From Yoonia sp034652275 (GTDB taxonomy: Bacteria > Pseudomonadota > Alphaproteobacteria > Rhodobacterales > Rhodobacteraceae), in the NCBI RefSeq assembly GCF_034652275.1, contig NZ_JAXIWG010000003.1:372001-436000 (forward strand): a stretch of 64,000 nt of DNA. The letters run 5' to 3'. The first letter of the stretch is position 1. Every line of letters starts with the position of its first letter. The translations under genes and the position numbers were made by a program. This document shows positions 16,611 through 25,125 of this stretch, in pieces. The notes under the pieces are model-generated. The model made no database searches and was not told the DNA's origin. It was given only the letters and a program-made list of their open reading frames with translations.

Positions 16611-16697
16611 GAATATGCGAGTGATCCGTTTTCAGAATGCTCTCGTAACAAGGACATAAGGAAAAGTTAATCCGTTGCTCGACAATCTGGGAGAAGA

Positions 16698-17579
16698 ATG
16701 ATGGCCGTAAGTGGTTTTTCCGATCAAACACTGTCACGGACCGCAATGCGTGCCGAATTGCTGGATGCTGAAACCGAACTGCGCCTTGCCTATGCCTGGC
16801 GCGACCAGCGCGACGAAGAAGCGCTGCACCGCCTGATCACCGCCTATATGCGGCTGGCGATTTCCATGGCGTCGAAATTCAAACGCTACGGCGCCCCGAT
16901 GAACGACCTGATCCAGGAAGCATCGGTTGGCCTGATGAAGGCCGCCGACAAATTCGACCCTGACCGTGGCGTGCGGTTTTCGACCTATGCGGTCTGGTGG
17001 ATCAAGGCATCCATTCAAGATTACGTGATGCGCAACTGGTCCATGGTGCGCACAGGGTCCACATCGTCGCAGAAATCTTTGTTCTTCAACATGCGCCGCG
17101 TGCAGGCCCGTCTGGAACGTGAAGCCGCTGCCGAAGGCCGGACGCTGGAAACACACGAACTGCACGAAATGATCGCGATCGAGGTCGGCGTGCCGCTGCA
17201 TGACGTACAGATGATGGATGGTCGCCTGTCGGGGTCGGATTTTTCGCTGAACGCCACGCAATCTGTCGATGACGAAGGCCGCGAATGGATCGACGCGCTG
17301 GAAGACGACGCGCCGCAAGCCGCCGAAAAGGTCGAGAATTCGCATGACACCGACACATTGCGCCAGTGGCTCGTCACGGCCCTGTCCGCGCTGAACGACC
17401 GCGAGCAGTTCATCGTGCGCGAACGCAAACTGCGCGACGAACCGCGCACGCTCGAAAGCCTCGGGTCGGAACTGGGCCTGTCCAAGGAACGCGTCCGCCA
17501 GCTGGAGGCTGCGGCCTTCGGCAAAATGCGCAAAAGCCTCGAGGCGCAAAGCAACGAAGTGCAATCCTTCTTCGCCTGA
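16698..17579 (+). CDS. rpoH: RpoH-type sigma factor (heat-shock sigma-32 family)
   Basis: 293 residues with regions 1.2, 2 and 4 of group 3 sigma-70 factors. Region 2 has LIQEASVGLMKAADKFDPDRG and FSTYAVWWIKASIQDYV. The RpoH box follows as QKSLFFNMRR, the mark of sigma-32. Region 4 ends GLSKERVRQLEAAAFGKMR. Alphaproteobacteria often carry two RpoH forms; I cannot tell which this is, though the diverged region between boxes hints at RpoH2. GGAG precedes tandem ATGs at 16698 and 16701, either of which could be used. Confidence 0.92.
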   Translation: MMAVSGFSDQTLSRTAMRAELLDAETELRLAYAWRDQRDEEALHRLITAYMRLAISMASKFKRYGAPMNDLIQEASVGLMKAADKFDPDRGVRFSTYAVWWIKASIQDYVMRNWSMVRTGSTSSQKSLFFNMRRVQARLEREAAAEGRTLETHELHEMIAIEVGVPLHDVQMMDGRLSGSDFSLNATQSVDDEGREWIDALEDDAPQAAEKVENSHDTDTLRQWLVTALSALNDREQFIVRERKLRDEPRTLESLGSELGLSKERVRQLEAAAFGKMRKSLEAQSNEVQSFFA

Positions 17580-17645
17580 CACGCCACATTGTCTTTCCGG
17601 TCGGTTCCGCCCTAAGGTCCGACTGGAATTGACCGGAGAAAGACC

Positions 17646-18839
17646 ATGCTGGCGGGGCGACATATTCTGCTGATCGTGGGCGGCGGCATCGCCGCTTTCA
17701 AATCGCTCGACCTTGTGCGCCGCTTGCGCGATCAGGGCGCACGCGTGACGCCTGTGCTGACCAAGGCGGGGGCGGAATTCGTCACTCCGCTCAGCCTGTC
17801 GGCGCTGGCGGGATCGAAGGTCTATCAAGACCTGTTCGACCTGACGGACGAGGCCGAGATGGGCCATATCGAACTGTCCCGCGCTGCCGATCTGGTGGTC
17901 GTGGCTCCTGCCACTGCTGATCTGATGGCGAAAATGGCGGGCGGGCTGGCGAATGATCTGGCCTCGACCCTGCTTTTGGCGACAGACAAGCGCGTGCTGA
18001 TCGTGCCTGCGATGAATGTGCGGATGTGGAACCACCCCGCGACACAGCGCAATCTGGCGACGTTGCAAGGCGATGGCGTGCTGGTGACCGGTCCCGATGA
18101 AGGTGTCATGGCCTGCGGCGAATTCGGCTCCGGCCGGATGGCCGAAGTCCCGCAGATCATCGCCGCAATAGGTGCCGCACTTGCCGATGGTCCGCTGAAA
18201 GGCAAGCATATCCTTGTCACGTCCGGCCCTACGCATGAACCGATTGACCCCGTGCGATATATCGCGAACCGGTCATCCGGCGCACAAGGCACGGCGATTG
18301 CCCGCGCGCTGGCGGGACTTGGGGCAGAGGTGACATTCATCACCGGCCCTGCCGATGTGCCCCCGCCTGACGGCGTACATGTGGTGCGCGTGCAGACCGC
18401 CGCCCAGATGCTGGCCGCCGTGCAGGCCGCAAAACCCGCCGCCGCGGCTATCTTTGCCGCCGCTGTTGCGGATTGGCGGGTCGCCAACGCAGGCCAGAGC
18501 AAGATCAAGAAAACCGCGTCCGGCCTGCCGCAACTGGAATTCGCCGAAAACCCCGACATTCTGGCGACCGTATCGCAGATGGGCGCAGGCCGCCCGCCGC
18601 TGGTCGTGGGGTTTGCCGCCGAAACCGATGATGTCATCGCCCATGCCACCGCCAAGCGGCTGCGCAAAGGCTGCGACTGGATCGTTGCAAATGATGTCTC
18701 GCCCGCGACCGGCATCATGGGTGGGTCCGAGAACGCGGTGACATTGATCACAGATCAGGGTGCCGAAAGCTGGCCGCGCATGACCAAGGATGAGGTCGCG
18801 CGCCAACTGGCCCAACGCATCGCGCAGGCGATCACATGA
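17646..18839 (+). CDS. coaBC: Bifunctional phosphopantothenoylcysteine decarboxylase / phosphopantothenate-cysteine ligase
   Basis: 397 residues. The N-terminal CoaC flavoprotein domain begins LLIVGGGIAAFKSLDLVRRLRD and contains the substrate-binding PAMNVRMWNHP. The C-terminal CoaB domain starts near ILVTSGPTHEPIDPVRYIANRSSG and has AAVADWRV and KIKK for CTP/phosphopantothenate binding. It makes 4'-phosphopantetheine for coenzyme A. It overlaps dut by 4 bases, and the coaBC-dut pairing is widespread. Confidence 0.97.
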   Translation: MLAGRHILLIVGGGIAAFKSLDLVRRLRDQGARVTPVLTKAGAEFVTPLSLSALAGSKVYQDLFDLTDEAEMGHIELSRAADLVVVAPATADLMAKMAGGLANDLASTLLLATDKRVLIVPAMNVRMWNHPATQRNLATLQGDGVLVTGPDEGVMACGEFGSGRMAEVPQIIAAIGAALADGPLKGKHILVTSGPTHEPIDPVRYIANRSSGAQGTAIARALAGLGAEVTFITGPADVPPPDGVHVVRVQTAAQMLAAVQAAKPAAAAIFAAAVADWRVANAGQSKIKKTASGLPQLEFAENPDILATVSQMGAGRPPLVVGFAAETDDVIAHATAKRLRKGCDWIVANDVSPATGIMGGSENAVTLITDQGAESWPRMTKDEVARQLAQRIAQAIT

Positions 18840-19291
18840 CACCGCAGATCCGCCTGCTTTGGGACGAGGGGGCCGACACCACGCTCGGCCTGCCTGCCTA
18901 TGCGACGGCCGGTGCCGCGGGTGCCGATCTTTGCGCCAATTTCGCGGACCGGCAGCCGCGCATCCTCGCCCCCGGCGCGCGGATGCTCATCCCCACCGGC
19001 CTGCGCATGGATATCCCCGCAGGGTTCGAGGTGCAGGTCAGGCCGCGTTCTGGCCTTGCGCTGAACCACGGGCTGACCCTGCTCAACAGCCCGGGCACGA
19101 TCGACAGCGATTATCGCGGGCCGGTCGGGGTGATCGTCATCAACCACGGCATGGACAGTGTGACCATCACCCATGGCATACGGATCGCGCAGATGGTCGT
19201 GGCCCCCGTCGTGCAAGCGAGCTTCGCTTTGGTCGACGATCTGTCAGATACGGCGCGCGGCGCTGGCGGTTTCGGGTCCACCGGCACATGA
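18836..19291 (+). CDS. dut: dUTP diphosphatase
   Basis: 151 residues, trimeric dUTPase with all five motifs recognisable: AGAAGADLCA, RPRSGLA, GTIDSDYRGPVGVIVIN (catalytic Asp), RIAQMVV and the C-terminal Arg-less lid GGFGSTG. It hydrolyses dUTP to dUMP and pyrophosphate, limiting uracil in DNA. It is coupled to coaBC upstream and to the moeB-like gene downstream by 4-base overlaps. Confidence 0.97.
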   Translation: MTPQIRLLWDEGADTTLGLPAYATAGAAGADLCANFADRQPRILAPGARMLIPTGLRMDIPAGFEVQVRPRSGLALNHGLTLLNSPGTIDSDYRGPVGVIVINHGMDSVTITHGIRIAQMVVAPVVQASFALVDDLSDTARGAGGFGSTGT

Positions 19292-20355
19292 TCATGGTGG
19301 GTGCCATGGCCGCCGCCCTTTGGGGGATCGGCATCGCGATGAAAGCGCCCCATCAGGCGCGCTGGACGATGCTGGGCATCCTGCTGGTGGGTGTGATGAT
19401 GCTGCATGTGGTGCTGCCTGCGGGCCACCCTTTGCGCATGGCGACAGGCGGTGATGCGCGGCTTTGGGGGCTGCTGATCGCCTTCGGTTTCATCGTCGCC
19501 GCCTATCGCCGTGGCCTTGCCCGGTTGCGCGCGCGGGTCACACCCGTCGCAGCCCCCGCCGCCAGACCCGGCAGCTTTTCGGACTCAGAACTGAACCGCT
19601 ATGCCCGCCATATCGTGCTGCGCGAAATCGGCGGGCCGGGGCAAAAGGCTTTGCGCGACGCGCGCGTGCTGGTCGTGGGGGCAGGGGGGCTTGGCGCGCC
19701 CGCGCTGCAATATCTGGCCGCCGCCGGTGTCGGCACCATCGGGGTGATCGACGATGACAGCGTCGAGAACGCGAACCTGCAGCGGCAGGTGATCCACACC
19801 GACAAGAATATCGGCATGCCCAAGGTCCATTCCGCCGCCGCCGCGATGGTGGCGCAGAACCCGTTTGTGACCGTGCGCCCCTATCACCGCCGCCTGACCG
19901 CGGATGTCGCCGCCGACCTGTTTGCCGATTACGATCTGGTGCTGGACGGCAGCGACAATTTCGCGACCCGCTATCTGGTGAACGCAACCGCCGTGGCACA
20001 GGGCATCCCGCTGATCGCCGCCGCCCTGACGCAATGGGAAGGCCAGATCAGCCTCTACGATCCCGCGCATGGCACACCCTGCTACGCATGCGTGTTCCCG
20101 CAAGCGCCCGACCCCGCGCTGGTCCCCTCCTGCGCCGAGGCGGGCGTGCTTGGCCCCTTGCCCGGCGTCATCGGCGCGATGATGGCGGTCGAGGCGATCA
20201 AACAGATCACGCAGGCGGGTGACAGCCTTGCCGGACGGTTGCTGATCTACGACGCGCTTTACGCCCAGACCCGCACCATCACGATCAAGCCACGGCCCGA
20301 TTGCGCCGTCTGCGCGGGCAAGGGTCTGACACCATCCAAAGGAGTTTCGCCATGA
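19288..20355 (+). CDS. HesA/MoeB/ThiF-family adenylyltransferase with N-terminal membrane segments
   Basis: 355 residues. About 75 residues at the N-terminus form two or three hydrophobic helices (near 1-18, 27-45 and 57-73). An E1-like ThiF domain follows with LVVGAGGLGAPALQYLAAAG (ATP loop), NLQRQ and LDGSDNFATRYLVN. Two CxxC pairs (PCYAC; DCAVC) form the structural zinc site. Such enzymes adenylate the C-terminus of ubiquitin-like sulfur carriers (MoaD, ThiS); the carrier served here is unknown. The start ATG overlaps the dut stop (ATGA) and its stop overlaps dcp the same way. Confidence 0.88.
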   Translation: MIMVGAMAAALWGIGIAMKAPHQARWTMLGILLVGVMMLHVVLPAGHPLRMATGGDARLWGLLIAFGFIVAAYRRGLARLRARVTPVAAPAARPGSFSDSELNRYARHIVLREIGGPGQKALRDARVLVVGAGGLGAPALQYLAAAGVGTIGVIDDDSVENANLQRQVIHTDKNIGMPKVHSAAAAMVAQNPFVTVRPYHRRLTADVAADLFADYDLVLDGSDNFATRYLVNATAVAQGIPLIAAALTQWEGQISLYDPAHGTPCYACVFPQAPDPALVPSCAEAGVLGPLPGVIGAMMAVEAIKQITQAGDSLAGRLLIYDALYAQTRTITIKPRPDCAVCAGKGLTPSKGVSP

Positions 20356-22373
20356 CCAATCCCCTGTTGACCGACTGGGACACACCCTTTGGCCTGCCGC
20401 CTTTCGCCGCCATCGCGGATGATGATTTTGCACCTGCGGTCGATGCTGCATTGGCCCTGTCCCGCGCCAATATCGCCGCCATTGCGGACAATCCCGAAGC
20501 GCCCAGCTTTGCCAACACGATCGAGGCGCTGGAACAGGCCGATGCCACGCTGAACCGCGTCTTGGGCGCGTTCTACAGCCTTGCAGGGGCCGACAGTAAC
20601 CCCGCGCGCGAAGCCTTGCAGCGCGATTTCGCGCCTTTGCTCAGCGCCTATTCCTCCGAGATTTCTGAAAACAAGGCGCTGTTCGCGCGGGTCGAGGCGC
20701 TCTGGACCGCGCGCGACACGCTCGACCTGACCGCCGAACAACAGCGCGTGCTGATGCTGACGCGGCGCGGCTTTGTGCGCTCGGGCGCTTTGCTGGAAGG
20801 CGACGCCGCCGCCCGCCTGCGCGCCGTCAAATCGCGGCTGTCGGTGCTGGGCACGCAATTCACTCAGAACCTGCTGGCCGATGAACGCAATTGGTTCATG
20901 CCGCTGGGCCCCGATGATCTGGACGGTCTGCCCGATTTCGTGCTGGCGACAGCGCGTGCTGCAGGGGCTGAAAAAGGCGCGGACGGTCCGGTCGTCACCC
21001 TGTCGCGGTCCCTGATCGTGCCGTTCCTGCAATTTTCCGCGCGCCGTGATCTGCGGCAAAAGGCATACCTCGCCTGGGGCGCACGCGGGGCCAATGGCGG
21101 GGCGACTGACAACCGCGCGATTGCGGCCGAAACGCTGGCCTTGCGGCAGGAACGGGCGGCGCTGCTCGGCTACGCGAGCTTTGCCGATTTCAAGCTGGAA
21201 ACCGAAATGGCAGGCAATCCTGCGGCGGTGCGCGATCTGTTGATGCAGGTCTGGCACCCTGCCAAAGCCGCCGCCGAGGCCGATGCTGCGACACTCGAAC
21301 AGATGTTGCACGCGGATGGTCACACAGGGCTGCTGGAACCCTGGGACTGGCGCTATTATTCCGAAAAGCGCCGCCGCGCGCTCCATGATCTGGACGAAGC
21401 CGCACTCAAACCCTACCTGCAACTCGACCGGATGATCGACGCGGCTTTCGCCTGTGCGCACAGGCTCTTCGGGCTGGATTTCACCCCGATCGACGGCCCT
21501 GTCTACCACGCGGATGTGCGGATGTGGGAGGTGACGCGCGACGGCCAGCATGTCGCGGTCTTTATCGGCGATTACTTCGCGCGCGGATCGAAACGGTCCG
21601 GCGCGTGGTGTTCGGCGATGCGGTCGCAACAGCGGCTGACAGGCGATATCCGCCCGCATGTCATCAACGTCTGCAACTTCGCCAAACCCGAGGCGGGCAA
21701 ACCCGCGCTTTTGTCCTACGACGACGCGCGCACGCTGTTTCACGAATTCGGCCATGCATTGCACCAGATGCTGTCAGATGTGACCTATGAAAGCATCAGC
21801 GGCACCTCTGTCGCGCGCGATTTCGTGGAATTGCCCAGCCAGCTTTACGAACACTGGCTTGGTGTCCCCGCCGTCCTGTCCGAATTCGCGACCCATGCCG
21901 ACACAGGCGCGCCAATGCCTGCCGATTTGCTGCACCGGATGCTCGGGGCTGCAAATTACGACATGGGTTTCCAGACGGTGGAATATGTGGCCTCGGCCCT
22001 TGTTGATCTGGGCTTTCATGACGGGCCTGCCCCCGCCGATCCGATGCAGCGGCAGGCGGAAATCCTTGCCGAAATCGGGATGCCGCGCGCCATCGGCATG
22101 CGCCATGCGACCCCGCATTTCGCGCATGTCTTTGCCGGCGACGGCTATTCCAGCGGCTATTACAGCTATATGTGGTCCGAGGTGATGGACGCCGACGCCT
22201 TCGCCGCCTTCGAGGAAACAGGCGATCCTTTCGATCCCGCCACCGCCGCCAAGCTGCAACAGACGGTGCTGTCCTCAGGCGGATCGGTCGATGCCGCCGA
22301 TCTCTACACCGCTTTCCGGGGCCGGATGCCGGGGGTTGATGCCTTGCTGAAAGGCCGCGGTCTGGCCGCCTGA
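20352..22373 (+). CDS. dcp: M3-family peptidyl-dipeptidase (Dcp-like oligopeptidase)
   Basis: 673 residues, full length for the thimet oligopeptidase/Dcp family. The zinc motif HEFGH is at residues 464-468 with the downstream Glu in YESISGTSVARDFVELPSQ. The N-terminus begins NPLLTDWDTPFGLPPF, as in Dcp, with no signal peptide, so it acts on peptides in the cytoplasm. The start at 20352 forms an ATGA overlap with the moeB-like gene and has AAAGGAG upstream; an in-frame extension to 20301 is not needed. Confidence 0.94.
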   Translation: MTNPLLTDWDTPFGLPPFAAIADDDFAPAVDAALALSRANIAAIADNPEAPSFANTIEALEQADATLNRVLGAFYSLAGADSNPAREALQRDFAPLLSAYSSEISENKALFARVEALWTARDTLDLTAEQQRVLMLTRRGFVRSGALLEGDAAARLRAVKSRLSVLGTQFTQNLLADERNWFMPLGPDDLDGLPDFVLATARAAGAEKGADGPVVTLSRSLIVPFLQFSARRDLRQKAYLAWGARGANGGATDNRAIAAETLALRQERAALLGYASFADFKLETEMAGNPAAVRDLLMQVWHPAKAAAEADAATLEQMLHADGHTGLLEPWDWRYYSEKRRRALHDLDEAALKPYLQLDRMIDAAFACAHRLFGLDFTPIDGPVYHADVRMWEVTRDGQHVAVFIGDYFARGSKRSGAWCSAMRSQQRLTGDIRPHVINVCNFAKPEAGKPALLSYDDARTLFHEFGHALHQMLSDVTYESISGTSVARDFVELPSQLYEHWLGVPAVLSEFATHADTGAPMPADLLHRMLGAANYDMGFQTVEYVASALVDLGFHDGPAPADPMQRQAEILAEIGMPRAIGMRHATPHFAHVFAGDGYSSGYYSYMWSEVMDADAFAAFEETGDPFDPATAAKLQQTVLSSGGSVDAADLYTAFRGRMPGVDALLKGRGLAA

Positions 22374-22410
22374 TCATCTTCCGAGCCCAAATATCCCGGG
22401 GGAGCCCCGA
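22373..22410 (-). repeat. Dispersed intergenic element, copy B
   Basis: Reading on the minus strand gives CGGGATATTTGGGCTCGGAAGATGAT, the same core as the other copies but with a changed GC-rich head. It lies immediately after the dcp stop, in the convergent gap with the CDF transporter gene. Confidence 0.65.
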
Positions 22411-22417
22411 CAGGGGC

Positions 22418-22432
22418 GGGGGCAGCGCCCCC
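22418..22432. terminator. GC hairpin between convergent genes
   Basis: GGGGGC-AGC-GCCCCC, a perfect 6-bp stem with a 3-base loop, between the dcp stop and the CDF-gene stop. There is no T-run on either side, so a role in 3'-end formation for the converging transcripts is only inferred. Confidence 0.35.
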
Positions 22433-22439
22433 TGCGGCC

Positions 22440-23348
22440 TCAGCGGCGCGGATCGTCGGGATGCCGTTCCACGCCGACCGGGTCCTTGTGGATCAGCACA
22501 TCGGCGCGCGGATAGGCTGCGATGATTTCGCGGCGCAGGCGCGCGCCGATGGCATGGGCGGCATCCAGCGATTGCGCGCCATCCAGCTCGATATGCAGGT
22601 TCACAAAGACACGGCTGCCCGCAACGCGGGTTTTCAGGTCGTGATGCCCGTGCACGCCGTCGCAGCCTTCCACGATCTGCCGGATGCCCGCGATCATCGC
22701 AGGATCAGCCTGCCGGTCCATCAGCGCGTCCCACGCTCCCTTGCCGATCCGCAGCGCACCGACCGCCAGAAAGGCCGCAGCCCCCAGCGCCACGACACTG
22801 TCGATCTGGAACAGCCCGAACCGCGCCGAGGCCCAAAGTGCCACAATCGCCCCGATATTGGGGATCAGATCCCCCATGTAGTGCAGGCTGTCGGCCAGCA
22901 CGACCTTGTTGCCTGTGCGCCGCGCGACATGGCGCTGCCACGTCACCAACCCCAGCGTCACGATGATGGAAAACACCATGACCGCCATCCCGAAACCTTC
23001 GGATTGCGGCATGGCCGTGGTGTCGTCGAGCAGCCGCAGCACGGCGGCCACCGCGATCACAGCGGCCGAGACAAGGATGAACAGGGACTGCCCCAAGGCC
23101 GCCAGATCCTCGGCCGAGGTATGACCAAAGTTGTGGTCGTCATCGGCGGGTTTGGCGGCATAGGCGATGGCGGCCAGACCGCCCAGCGACATCATCAGGT
23201 CCAGCGCGCTGTCAGCCAGCGTCGCCGCGACCGCAAGTGATCCGGTTTCCGCCAGCGCCCAAAGCTTGGCCGCGACCAGCACAGCGGCGACCGTCACGGA
23301 CAAAAGCCCGGCGGACAGGTTCAGGCGGGTGTCGTTTGGCGTGCTCAT
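22440..23348 (-). CDS. Cation diffusion facilitator (CDF) family metal transporter
   Basis: 302 residues with six predicted membrane helices followed by a cytoplasmic domain. Metal site residues appear as Asp46/Asp50 in TLADSALD and the His/Asp pair in SLHYMGDLIPN, giving a DDHD set typical of Fe/Zn exporters such as FieF. The C-terminal ferredoxin-like domain holds DGVHGHHDLKTR and a His-rich end. The metal exported (Zn, Fe or Mn) cannot be fixed from sequence alone. It faces dcp tail to tail. Confidence 0.92.
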   Translation of the reverse strand: MSTPNDTRLNLSAGLLSVTVAAVLVAAKLWALAETGSLAVAATLADSALDLMMSLGGLAAIAYAAKPADDDHNFGHTSAEDLAALGQSLFILVSAAVIAVAAVLRLLDDTTAMPQSEGFGMAVMVFSIIVTLGLVTWQRHVARRTGNKVVLADSLHYMGDLIPNIGAIVALWASARFGLFQIDSVVALGAAAFLAVGALRIGKGAWDALMDRQADPAMIAGIRQIVEGCDGVHGHHDLKTRVAGSRVFVNLHIELDGAQSLDAAHAIGARLRREIIAAYPRADVLIHKDPVGVERHPDDPRR

Positions 23349-23393
23349 GCGCGGTGCTTAGGCAATCAGGCTACCGCTGGCAATGCGCAGTGC

Positions 23394-23924
23394 TTAGTCG
23401 CGCAATTCTTCCGGTGTGACGCCCCAGATGTCGGATTTCGGCACCCAGCCGCGATAGCCGCCCGCGTTCAGCTGGCACCAGTCCGGTTCGCATCGGCCAA
23501 GTCGCGCGATAACCCCCTGTTCGAGAATGGCGTTCTCGGTCGCGCTCGGGTCGGGGCGGGCGCGCAAGGCGGTGGTGGCTTCGTTGACAAGTACGGTGCG
23601 CGCGCCCGAAAGCAGCGTGTAATGAATCCACCCGCCCTGGCCGTCGCGGTCGATCACGCGCCGCCACTGGCCGTATTCCGCGACCAGTTGCAGCGGCATG
23701 TTGCGACGCTTGAACACCCAGTCGATCCGGTGCGACAGCGACGGGCCACGGCGCACATTGGCCTCGCCCGCGTTCAGCGACACGAACCGCGGCACCGGCA
23801 GGTTGGTTTCCGGCCCGATCGCAGGACCGTCGCTGGCCTCTTGCGCGACAGCGGCAGCACCGGCCAGCAGCACGGCACAAAGGGCCAGGCGCAATGTGCG
23901 GGACCACCGGACGAAACTGTTCAT
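23394..23924 (-). CDS. Exported SH3-domain protein (SH3_4 type)
   Basis: 176 residues. The start at 23924 has AAAGG six bases upstream and gives a signal peptide (VRWSRTLRLALCAVLLAGAAAVAQ). Two bacterial SH3-like repeats follow: one around NVRRGPSLSHRIDWVF to GGWIHYTLLSG and one around ALRARPDPSATENAILEQG to YRGWVPKSDIWGV. Such periplasmic proteins are thought to bind cell-wall peptides. It is divergent from the hydroxyacid dehydrogenase gene, with a 107-base gap between the two starts. Confidence 0.88.
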   Translation of the reverse strand: MNSFVRWSRTLRLALCAVLLAGAAAVAQEASDGPAIGPETNLPVPRFVSLNAGEANVRRGPSLSHRIDWVFKRRNMPLQLVAEYGQWRRVIDRDGQGGWIHYTLLSGARTVLVNEATTALRARPDPSATENAILEQGVIARLGRCEPDWCQLNAGGYRGWVPKSDIWGVTPEELRD

Positions 23925-24031
23925 TTTCTGCCTTTTACTGCCCGTTTCGGGCGCGCCGTTCTTGTGCTGCGCGTCCCTTTGGAGCAACCTGCCACGCAGG
24001 ACCGGATTTGAAAAGCCAAGAGGGACGAACC

Positions 24032-25018
24032 ATGCCAGGAAAGCATCTTACTGTTGTCGTGACGCGACAATTGCCAGAGCAGGTCGAAACCCGGCTGAAG
24101 GAACTGTTCGACGTGCAGTTGCGCGATACTGACGCGCCGATGACACCGGATGAACTGGTCGATGCGATGCAATCCGCCGATGTGCTGGTCCCAACGATCA
24201 CCGACCAGATCGATGCGAAAATCCTGGCCCGCGCGGGTGACAAGCTCAAGCTGATTGCCAATTACGGGGCAGGCGTGGACCATATCGATGTCGCCACCGC
24301 ACGCCAGCGCGGCATTCATGTGTCCAACACGCCCGGCGTGATGACCGATGACACCGCCGATATGGTGATGGCGCTGATCCTTGGCGTGACGCGCCGGATG
24401 GGCGAGGGGATCAGGCTGGCGCAATCGGACACATGGCAAGGCTGGACACCCACCGCGATGATGGGTGGCCGGATCAAGGGGCGGCGTCTTGGGATTCTTG
24501 GCATGGGCCGGATCGGGCAGGCGGTCGCCCGCCGTGCGGCGGCTTTTGGCCTGCAGGTCCATTACCACAACCGCCGCCGCCTGCGCCCCGAAGTGGAAGA
24601 GGCGCTGGATGCGACCTATTGGGAAAGCCTCGATCAGATGGTCGCGCGTATGGACATCCTGTCGATCAACTGCCCGCATACGCCGTCCACCTTCCATCTG
24701 ATGAACGCACGCCGGCTAAAACTGATGAAACCCTCTGCTGTGATCGTGAACACGTCCCGCGGCGAGGTGATCGACGAAAACGCCCTGACGCGGATGCTGC
24801 GCGCGGGTGAAATCGCAGGCGCGGGGCTGGATGTGTTCGAGCGCGGGCACCTGATCAACCCGCGTCTGAAGGAACTACCCAATGCGATCCTGCTGCCGCA
24901 TATGGGGTCTGCCACGCTGGAAGGCCGGATCGAGATGGGCGAGAAAGTCATCCTCAATATCAAGACCTTCGCCGATGGGCATCGCCCGCCGGATCTGGTT
25001 GTGCCCAGCATGTTATGA
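24032..25018 (+). CDS. D-2-hydroxyacid dehydrogenase (glyoxylate/hydroxypyruvate reductase type)
   Basis: 328 residues. The NAD-binding loop is GILGMGRIGQAVARRAAAFG. The catalytic Arg is in VNTSRGEVIDE, the Glu in the following helix and the His in LLPHMGSAT. It resembles GyaR-type glyoxylate reductases of alphaproteobacteria and would reduce glyoxylate, hydroxypyruvate or similar acids with NAD(P)H. The ATG at 24032 follows AGGGACGAACC; a frame extending to 23894 covers the divergent SH3 gene and is rejected. Confidence 0.9.
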   Translation: MPGKHLTVVVTRQLPEQVETRLKELFDVQLRDTDAPMTPDELVDAMQSADVLVPTITDQIDAKILARAGDKLKLIANYGAGVDHIDVATARQRGIHVSNTPGVMTDDTADMVMALILGVTRRMGEGIRLAQSDTWQGWTPTAMMGGRIKGRRLGILGMGRIGQAVARRAAAFGLQVHYHNRRRLRPEVEEALDATYWESLDQMVARMDILSINCPHTPSTFHLMNARRLKLMKPSAVIVNTSRGEVIDENALTRMLRAGEIAGAGLDVFERGHLINPRLKELPNAILLPHMGSATLEGRIEMGEKVILNIKTFADGHRPPDLVVPSML

Positions 25019-25125
25019 CGCTAATCTGACAGCACAACCAGTTCTGCCCGACTTTGGGACCATCCCCGACGCGGCGTTTTCTTTGTTTTTCAACATGAAA
25101 CGTATTTGCAAAGGGGTTCAGCGTC

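Noticed and set aside
17597..17630. Imperfect CCGGTCGG / CCGACTGG dyad between rpoH and coaBC
   Set aside because: One wobble, 18-base loop and no T-run; too weak to call a terminator or regulator.
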